Shown piece by piece: positions 16,208 to 21,448 of a stretch of 21,448 nt of DNA. Under the pieces are notes generated by a model. The model saw only the letters and a list, made by a program, of their open reading frames with translations, was not told the origin of the DNA and ran no database searches. The DNA comes from an uncultured Prevotella sp. (lineage in GTDB: Bacteria > Bacteroidota > Bacteroidia > Bacteroidales > Bacteroidaceae), in NCBI GenBank assembly GCA_900768785.1, contig CAAGEG010000061.1, positions 1-21,448 of the forward strand. Direction: 5' to 3'. The position numbers and the translations under genes were made by a program. Every line of letters starts with the position of its first letter. Within the stretch, counting starts at the first letter, position 1.

Positions 16208-16252
16208 AACCGACAGCAATCGTAAATTATGGCGATGTGTTGTCGGTTTTTT
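16208..16252 (+). terminator. Rho-independent terminator after rubredoxin
   Basis: A stem of about 15 pairs (16208-16222 with 16233-16248; outer arms AACCGACA/TGTCGGTT) has one G-U pair and one bulged base, with a 10-base loop and a following run of T (16247-16252). Confidence 0.85.
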
Positions 16253-16349
16253 ATGTTTGTCAATTGTTGTCATTATTGTTTTTGTGTCGTGTGTTTATCT
16301 TTTATTCTTCAAAAGAGCTTGTTTATATTGATATAATAATTGGTCGTAA

Positions 16350-16381
16350 TTTGTTGAATTAGATAATTTTATATACTTTTG
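16350..16381 (+). promoter_or_regulatory. Promoter of the pectate lyase gene
   Basis: TTTG (16350-16353) is 20 bases upstream of TACTTTTG (16374-16381), a perfect -33/-7 pair, giving a leader of about 25 bases before the ATG at 16410. A perfect small palindrome TTATAT-TG-ATATAA (16323-16336) lies just upstream. Confidence 0.7.
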
Positions 16382-16409
16382 CATTCGTATCTAAAATATA
16401 AACAAATCT

Positions 16410-17642
16410 ATGAAACATCTACTTAAAAGTTTTTTTGCTATAATTTTGGCATTAATTGCATCTCCCGCTATGGCACAGCTTTCTGAATATGACCTTAACA
16501 AGCCCTTAGGATGGGCAACGGTTGATGGGTCTATAACAGGTAGCAACGACCAAAACGCAGTTACCGTTACTACTCTTTCTGAATTGAAGAGCCAATTCAC
16601 AGGTACAGACAAGAAAACCATATATATAAAAGGTGAAATAGAGTTCACCGGCAGTTTATCTATTAAGGATACACAAAACAAAACAGTATATGGTCTTCCC
16701 GGTTCGGTCCTTACCAACAAACAAGACCCTGTGGCGACCAAAAAGAGTGGTGTCCTTAACATAAGCGGATGCAAGAATATCATTTTGCGTAATATCACTT
16801 TCAAGAGTGCCGGTGCTTATGATATTGATGGTAATGACAATCTTACGCTTGATGGCAGTACATATATATGGATAGACCATTGCGACTTTCAAGATGGTGT
16901 TGATGGCAATTTCGACTGTGTAAACGGTTCCGACAACATCTGTATCACATGGTGTCGCTTCCGTTATCTCATAGAACCCTTTGCAGGAGGCTCGGGTGGT
17001 TCTAATGATCATCGCAATTGTAACCTTTGGGGTAACAGCGACAGTAAGTCTTCTGATACAGATAAGTTGCGTGCAACATTTGTCAACTGCTGGTGGGACG
17101 AGGGATGTCGTGAGCGTATGCCACGTGTACGTTATGGCAAAGTGCATGTTGTAAACTGCCTTTATACTTGTACCGGCAATCTTTATTGCATAGGTGCAGG
17201 ATACAAAAGCAATATTTATGCAGAGAAATGTGCATTTATTGACGTTAACAACCCTTGGAAGAAATATGCAACAAGTTCCGGAAAGACAGATTATAATATC
17301 ACTGTGACCGACTGTATAGGTCAATCGGATGTTAAACAATGCAGCGGTTCCATAGCATATTTTAACCCATACGACTATTATTCATTAACAACTTATGACA
17401 AAAGTCTGGTGCAGAGTGTTGTCAGCAACCCTGATAATGGTGCCGGAGCAACCCTTTCAATAGAGGTGGGTGATAAGGTTACCACTGCAATAGACGCTAT
17501 TGAAAAGAATGATGCCGTTATCATATCTACACATATATACAATTCAGCCGGTGTAGAGACCTCAACGCTTCAACGTGGCATAAATATTATAAGACATACA
17601 ATGTCTGACGGAACAATAAAAACACTAAAAATAAGGAAGTAA
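16410..17642 (+). CDS. Secreted pectate lyase, polysaccharide lyase family 1
   Basis: This 410-residue enzyme cleaves pectate by calcium-dependent beta-elimination. It has a signal peptide with cleavage after SPAMA (about residue 22). The parallel beta-helix domain shows the family hallmarks WIDHCDF (154-160), acidic calcium-site candidates D165 and D169 in DGVDGNFDC, and RMPRVRYGKVHVVN (236-249) with the catalytic-arginine region RxPxxR. The last about 60 residues are a separate beta-rich tail ending GINIIRHTMSDGTIKTLKIR, which resembles the short C-terminal sorting tails of type IX secretion cargo in Bacteroidetes. It has its own promoter, and a transporter gene starts 20 bp downstream. No SusC/SusD pair is nearby, so this is not a classical polysaccharide utilisation locus. 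Confidence 0.92.
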   Translation: MKHLLKSFFAIILALIASPAMAQLSEYDLNKPLGWATVDGSITGSNDQNAVTVTTLSELKSQFTGTDKKTIYIKGEIEFTGSLSIKDTQNKTVYGLPGSVLTNKQDPVATKKSGVLNISGCKNIILRNITFKSAGAYDIDGNDNLTLDGSTYIWIDHCDFQDGVDGNFDCVNGSDNICITWCRFRYLIEPFAGGSGGSNDHRNCNLWGNSDSKSSDTDKLRATFVNCWWDEGCRERMPRVRYGKVHVVNCLYTCTGNLYCIGAGYKSNIYAEKCAFIDVNNPWKKYATSSGKTDYNITVTDCIGQSDVKQCSGSIAYFNPYDYYSLTTYDKSLVQSVVSNPDNGAGATLSIEVGDKVTTAIDAIEKNDAVIISTHIYNSAGVETSTLQRGINIIRHTMSDGTIKTLKIRK

Positions 17643-17662
17643 AAAAACAAAATTTGGGAGTT

Positions 17663-19639
17663 ATGACAGAAGATAAGGACATCAAGCTTGCCGATAACGC
17701 ATTCACGGAGTTGCGTGAGGGAGAAGAATATCAGCCTGTGATGAGTGGGCATAAGACTTATCCTGAAGTTAATGGGTGGTCTGTAACGTGGGGAATACTA
17801 ATGGCAGTATTGTTTTCTGCTGCTGCTGCTTATTTGGGACTTCGCGTTGGACAAGTCTTCGAAGCCGCTATACCTATTGCCATTATTGCTGTTGGGGTAT
17901 CGACAGCTTCAAAACGTCACAATGCTTTAGGCGAGAATGTTATCATCCAAAGTATCGGAGCATGTTCGGGAGCTGTTGTTGCAGGTGCCATTTTTACCTT
18001 GCCCGCCATATATATTCTTAAAGCTAAATATCCAGAAATGAGCGCTTCGTTTATCGAAATATTCTTTAGCTCGTTGCTTGGAGGTGTACTTGGCATATTG
18101 TTTCTTATTCCTTTTCGTAAATATTTCGTCAGCGACATGCATGGCAAATACCCGTTCCCTGAGGCAACGGCAACAACACAGGTTCTTGTGAGCGGTGCTA
18201 AAGGAGGCAAACAAGCCAAACCGCTTCTGATTGCAGGTCTCGTGGGTGGTCTTTACGACTTTATTGTGGCAACTTTCGGTTGGTGGAATGAGAATTTCAC
18301 TACACGTATTGTTGGTTGGGGAGAAGCACTTGCCGATAAGGCAAAGTTGGTTTTCAAAGTAAATACCGGTGCTGCCGTACTTGGTCTCGGATATATTGTC
18401 GGACTGAAATACGCCTTTATTATATGTCTTGGTTCGCTTGCCGTTTGGTGGCTTATCGTGCCGGGCATGTCAATACTGTTCCACGACACGGTGCTCAATC
18501 AATGGAATCCGGAAATCACTTCTACTGTCGGGGCTATGTCGGCAGAAGAGATATTCAAGGCTTATGGCAAGTATATAGGTATCGGTGGCATAGCTATGGC
18601 CGGTATTATTGGTATTATAAAGTCGTGGGGCATCATTCGTGATGCTGTATCTCTTGCGGCAAGAGAGATGAAAGGTGGCAAGAATAATGCAGAAAGTCAG
18701 CTACGCACACGTCGTGACATATCATTTAAGATAATACTTATAGGTGCTGTGGCTACCATATTACTTACTTTTGTCTTCTTCTGGATAGGAGTTATGAAGG
18801 GTAATCTGCTGTTTGCTGTTGTGGGTATATTGCTCGTAACGGTTATAGCATTCCTTTTCACAACAGTAGCTGCCAATGCTATTGCTATTGTAGGGTCTAA
18901 TCCGGTGTCGGGAATGACGTTGATGACTCTCATCCTTGCTTCTGTTGTTATGGTGGCTGTAGGACTTAATGGCACGGGAGGCATGGTTGCTGCGCTTATC
19001 ATGGGCGGTGTGGTATGTACGGCTCTTGCTGTTTCGGGAGCGTTTATTACCGATTTGAAAATCGGTTATTGGCTTGGTTCTACACCTAAGAAGCAAGAAA
19101 CATGGAAGTTTCTTGGCACTCTTGTTTCTGCCGCCACTGTTGGCGGGGTAATGATATTGCTTGATAAGACTTATGGATTTGCCAGTGGGCAGTTGGCAGC
19201 ACCTCAAGCTAATGCTATGGCTGCCGTGATTGACCCGCTGATGAATGGCATTGATGCTCCTTGGATACTTTATGCCATAGGTGCTGTTATAGCTGTTGTG
19301 CTCACGTGGATGAAAGTTCCTGCTTTGGCTTTTGCACTTGGAATGTTTATTCCTATTGAACTTAACACTCCATTGCTTATTGGAGGTGCAATAAATTGGT
19401 TTGTTACAACTCGCAGCAAGGATGATAACGTCAACAAAGAGCGTGGCGAAAAGGGAACACTTATAGCCAGCGGATTTATTGCCGGAGGTGCTCTCATGGG
19501 CGTAGTAAGTGCTTTGTTACGTTTCGGAGGAATAAATCTTATCAATGAATCATGGCTTGCCAACCCATTGTCAGAGTTTTTCTCGCTCGGAGCTTACATC
19601 TTGTTGATAACTTATTTCATTAGAGCTACAAAGAAATAA
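17663..19639 (+). CDS. OPT-family oligopeptide transporter
   Basis: This 658-residue inner-membrane protein has roughly 14-16 hydrophobic segments. The start region (VNGWSVTWGILMAVLFSAAA followed by AYLGLRVGQVFEAAIP) and the central NPVSGMT (413-419) match the bacterial OPT family, which imports oligopeptides or, in some members, metal chelates. The ATG at 17663 is preferred to a TTG nine bases upstream. The gene lies 20 bp after the pectate lyase stop with no promoter between, so the two are probably co-transcribed, although no shared function is obvious. A strong terminator follows. Substrate is unknown. Confidence 0.9.
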   Translation: MTEDKDIKLADNAFTELREGEEYQPVMSGHKTYPEVNGWSVTWGILMAVLFSAAAAYLGLRVGQVFEAAIPIAIIAVGVSTASKRHNALGENVIIQSIGACSGAVVAGAIFTLPAIYILKAKYPEMSASFIEIFFSSLLGGVLGILFLIPFRKYFVSDMHGKYPFPEATATTQVLVSGAKGGKQAKPLLIAGLVGGLYDFIVATFGWWNENFTTRIVGWGEALADKAKLVFKVNTGAAVLGLGYIVGLKYAFIICLGSLAVWWLIVPGMSILFHDTVLNQWNPEITSTVGAMSAEEIFKAYGKYIGIGGIAMAGIIGIIKSWGIIRDAVSLAAREMKGGKNNAESQLRTRRDISFKIILIGAVATILLTFVFFWIGVMKGNLLFAVVGILLVTVIAFLFTTVAANAIAIVGSNPVSGMTLMTLILASVVMVAVGLNGTGGMVAALIMGGVVCTALAVSGAFITDLKIGYWLGSTPKKQETWKFLGTLVSAATVGGVMILLDKTYGFASGQLAAPQANAMAAVIDPLMNGIDAPWILYAIGAVIAVVLTWMKVPALAFALGMFIPIELNTPLLIGGAINWFVTTRSKDDNVNKERGEKGTLIASGFIAGGALMGVVSALLRFGGINLINESWLANPLSEFFSLGAYILLITYFIRATKK

Positions 19640-19667
19640 TTATTTTTTACATCCATGATAATAGTAG

Positions 19668-19710
19668 AAAGCGCTGTAAGACCCATCTTGCAGTGCTTTC
19701 TGTTTTTGTT
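19668..19710 (+). terminator. Rho-independent terminator after the OPT transporter
   Basis: A 13-pair stem (19668-19680 with 19687-19699, including G-U pairs) encloses the 6-base loop ACCCAT and is followed by CTGTTTTTGTT. It lies 29 bp after the transporter stop. Confidence 0.85.
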
Positions 19711-19719
19711 ATAGGTATA

Positions 19720-19755
19720 TTTAAACCCATATCTAATGACAGATTAGGGTTTAAA
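19720..19755. repeat. Hairpin with a single copy of the 22-bp repeat motif
   Basis: TTTAAACC (19720-19727) pairs with GGTTTAAA (19748-19755), with an inner CTAAT/ATTAG stem. From 19722 the plus strand reads TAAACCCATATCTAATGA, close to the units at 91-178. It lies between convergent genes and could also help end transcription of the decarboxylase gene. Confidence 0.45.
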
Positions 19756-19768
19756 AAACGGCAGTATT

Positions 19769-21010
19769 TTATTTGCTGTTTATGTCTGCTTTCATGGCGT
19801 TTATGAAACCGTCAATTGCTTCTTTTGTTACGTGTTGCATTACAACGACATGCGAAAGATTGCCACCGAAATTTTTGTCATGGCTGTTTGCGAGATTGTA
19901 TTTCCTGACTATTGCGTCAGAAGGACGTGTAAAGAAAACAGTATTGCTATAAGTGTTGTTCCAACATTTTACGCCGATGGATGTTAACTGTTCTTTCAGA
20001 TAATGCGTGTTTTCCATGATGCGAGTAGCTTGTTCCGTCCAGCCTTTATCACCGACAGTTTGTATAAGCCACCAGAATTTCAACGGCTCAATACCTGAAC
20101 GGGAGCAGTTTATCATGCGCATATTGGCATTGAGATATGGTATATCATATGTAGTTTGATTGTCATAAACATCACGGGTTGTGATAAACAGGCCACACGG
20201 ACTATCTATGCCGAAGAACTTATGTCCGCTGATAGATATGGATTCAAAGTTTGTTTTTTGTCTGTTAACCATATCCCGATAATCTGTAAACGGAAGGTAA
20301 CCACCGAAAAGGGCAGCATCTACATGTCGATAAACAGCCATTTCAGGATGTCGCTCCAACACTTTGTTGAGGCTTTCTTGGTCATCTATTGCTCCTTTAA
20401 ACGTGGAGCCCATAGCATAAATCATAAGGCAAGGGCGTGAAGTGTCAAGCACTTTCTCCAACGAGTCGGCAATCATCTGACCCATGTCATTGCTTTTCAC
20501 CAAACGCACGTCAAGATTTTGCAAGTCGCAAAGCCGATAATTGCTGTAGTGGGCTTCGTCAGACACATATACAACAGGCATCTTGCCGGTCTTCTTTTTC
20601 AGATAGTTCACTCCGAAATATATGCCGTGATTATTGCCATCTGTACCGCTCATGGTAACAATGCCCCAAAGATTGTCAAGCGAGAAGCCATATTTCGGTG
20701 CAAAATATTCTATCACTTCACGTTCAAACATTCCTGATGATAAAGTGCCGACATTGCCGAAAGGATCGCCTGCATTGTTAACGAGAAATGTTTCCATTTT
20801 GTTGTCTGTATACCATTTGTAAAAACCGGTCAATGTCATGACTTGATTGCAGGGATAACCCAATGTCATGGGACGGTCTATGTGACATTGTTCTGTCCAT
20901 AAATCCAATTTCTTAAATCCCGATTTCACAGTTTCTTGTGCCGAAATAGAGGGTAGTCCTATAACGGTTATCATCAATGTGATAATAGCATATTTCAAAA
21001 GTCTTTTCAT
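19769..21010 (-). CDS. PLP-dependent decarboxylase, histidine/serine decarboxylase type, with signal peptide
   Basis: This 413-residue protein is a group II PLP-dependent amino-acid decarboxylase. It aligns by eye over its whole length with pyridoxal-dependent histidine decarboxylase (Morganella type). Matches include FEREVIEYFAPKYG, VTMSGTDGNNHG (119-129), DEAHYSNYR with stacking H154, FKGAIDD (204-210), HVDAAL with D231, and the PLP lysine K264 in SISGHKFFGIDSPCG. Unusually, the first 25 residues (MKRLLKYAIITLMITVIGLP then SISAQ) form a typical Sec signal peptide ahead of the complete domain, predicting export. No later Met would preserve the whole domain. The substrate could be histidine, serine or another amino acid. 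It has a strong promoter 78 bp upstream and is convergent with the OPT gene. Confidence 0.85.
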   Translation of the reverse strand: MKRLLKYAIITLMITVIGLPSISAQETVKSGFKKLDLWTEQCHIDRPMTLGYPCNQVMTLTGFYKWYTDNKMETFLVNNAGDPFGNVGTLSSGMFEREVIEYFAPKYGFSLDNLWGIVTMSGTDGNNHGIYFGVNYLKKKTGKMPVVYVSDEAHYSNYRLCDLQNLDVRLVKSNDMGQMIADSLEKVLDTSRPCLMIYAMGSTFKGAIDDQESLNKVLERHPEMAVYRHVDAALFGGYLPFTDYRDMVNRQKTNFESISISGHKFFGIDSPCGLFITTRDVYDNQTTYDIPYLNANMRMINCSRSGIEPLKFWWLIQTVGDKGWTEQATRIMENTHYLKEQLTSIGVKCWNNTYSNTVFFTRPSDAIVRKYNLANSHDKNFGGNLSHVVVMQHVTKEAIDGFINAMKADINSK

Positions 21011-21087
21011 TTTTGGTGATTTTATGTTGTGTGTTTCACTTGATAATTTAATCCAAAAATCATATATTCATATGATATATTACAACA

Positions 21088-21119
21088 CAAATATATGGCT
21101 TTTATGCAATATTGCCAAA
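21088..21119 (-). promoter_or_regulatory. Promoter of the decarboxylase gene
   Basis: On the minus strand, TTTG (21119-21116) is 20 bases before TATATTTG (21095-21088), a perfect -33/-7 pair. It predicts a leader of about 70 bases. Confidence 0.7.
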
Positions 21120-21448
21120 TATTTTCTGTGATATATAAATGATATAATTGGCTCATAACTAAGATAAACAATTTTTTAAGGAGATAAGTAATAGTGTGCC
21201 TTCCCACAGTATATACAAATATCCAATCCTTTTAACCATCCCTATTCGCAGAGAGACGAGATACTCATAAACATAAAGAGGATAGTACCCATAGAAGATG
21301 AGTGTCAACAAGGAAAAACAATGCGGAAGTTGGCACAGTTGGCACAGTTGGCACAGTTGGCACGGTACGTATTTTAAATAGTAATTATTATAACTAATTG
21401 ATAATCAATGATAGTAATATTTTAGAAGAAAAAACAAGGGGCGTGCCA
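21120..21448. other. Intergenic right end without a convincing gene
   Basis: These 329 bases are AT-rich. They hold the 9-bp tandem repeat at 21329-21364 but no long reading frame, RNA gene or clear terminator. A tiny frame at 21321-21377 would encode MRKLAQLAQLAQLARYVF, simply the translation of the repeat; there is no support that it is made. Confidence 0.5.
21329..21364 (+). repeat. 9-bp tandem repeat, four copies of GTTGGCACA
   Basis: Three perfect copies and a fourth differing only in its last base (A to G) run head to tail from 21329 to 21364. Read in frame they would encode Leu-Ala-Gln repeats on the plus strand or Val-Pro-Thr on the minus strand, but neither frame is open for long. 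A partial echo (GTGCCA) occurs at the very end of the window. Confidence 0.9.

Noticed and set aside
16656..17339. Minus-strand 227-residue open frame opposite the pectate lyase
   Set aside because: It is antisense to a gene with clear family motifs, and its sequence shows no recognisable domain.
21022..21207. 61-residue minus-strand reading frame upstream of the decarboxylase
   Set aside because: It overlaps the decarboxylase promoter, is AT-rich with no recognisable family, and looks like chance open frame.
21321..21377. 18-residue frame MRKLAQLAQLAQLARYVF
   Set aside because: It is only a translation of the 9-bp tandem repeat; no promoter or conservation evidence supports it.

Overview
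The window looks like chromosomal DNA of a Bacteroidales bacterium, most likely a Prevotella-like member of Prevotellaceae. This is inferred from Bacteroidetes-type promoters (TTTG about 20-23 bases before TAnnTTTG), the lack of Shine-Dalgarno-like sequences, Bacteroidales-typical proteins (GH3-family adenylating enzyme, DUF3108, DUF4254 beside a GT9 glycosyltransferase, RNase III with a long tail), and a pectate lyase ending in a type IX secretion-like tail. No transposase, integrase, phage gene, rRNA or tRNA was seen.

Layout. Positions 1-341 hold no gene but carry a striking 22-bp-period repeat array. An O-antigen flippase-like membrane protein (342-1799, +) converges on a minus-strand block reading GH3 enzyme, Ig-like lipoprotein, DUF3108 exported protein and MiaB (7428 down to 1844). 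The first three genes are tightly packed (2-bp gap, 4-bp overlap). A divergent promoter region (7429-7615) leads rightward into a conserved hypothetical protein, a second 22-bp-period array (8262-8349), a papain-like lipoprotein peptidase that appears to have a leaderless mRNA, and a HAD phosphatase.

Next, on the minus strand, comes a fatty-acid and RNA-processing operon, acpP-fabF-rnc (12801 to 10225), with its own promoter and an upstream dyad. In it rnc overlaps fabF by 11 bp and carries a strong hairpin in its first codons. pdxB (cofactor B6 synthesis) follows, divergent from a DUF4254-GT9 pair probably involved in surface glycan assembly. Then come a rubredoxin with a good terminator, a secreted family-1 pectate lyase probably co-transcribed with an OPT-family transporter and ended by a terminator, and a convergent PLP-dependent decarboxylase of the histidine decarboxylase type that carries an N-terminal signal peptide. 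The right end (21120-21448) is AT-rich with a perfect 9-bp tandem repeat and no convincing gene.

Most genes are housekeeping or envelope functions. The observations most worth a second look are the family of 22-bp-spaced repeats at several intergenic sites, the apparently exported histidine-decarboxylase-like enzyme, the early rnc hairpin, and the conserved but uncharacterised GH3/Ig-lipoprotein/DUF3108 cluster.
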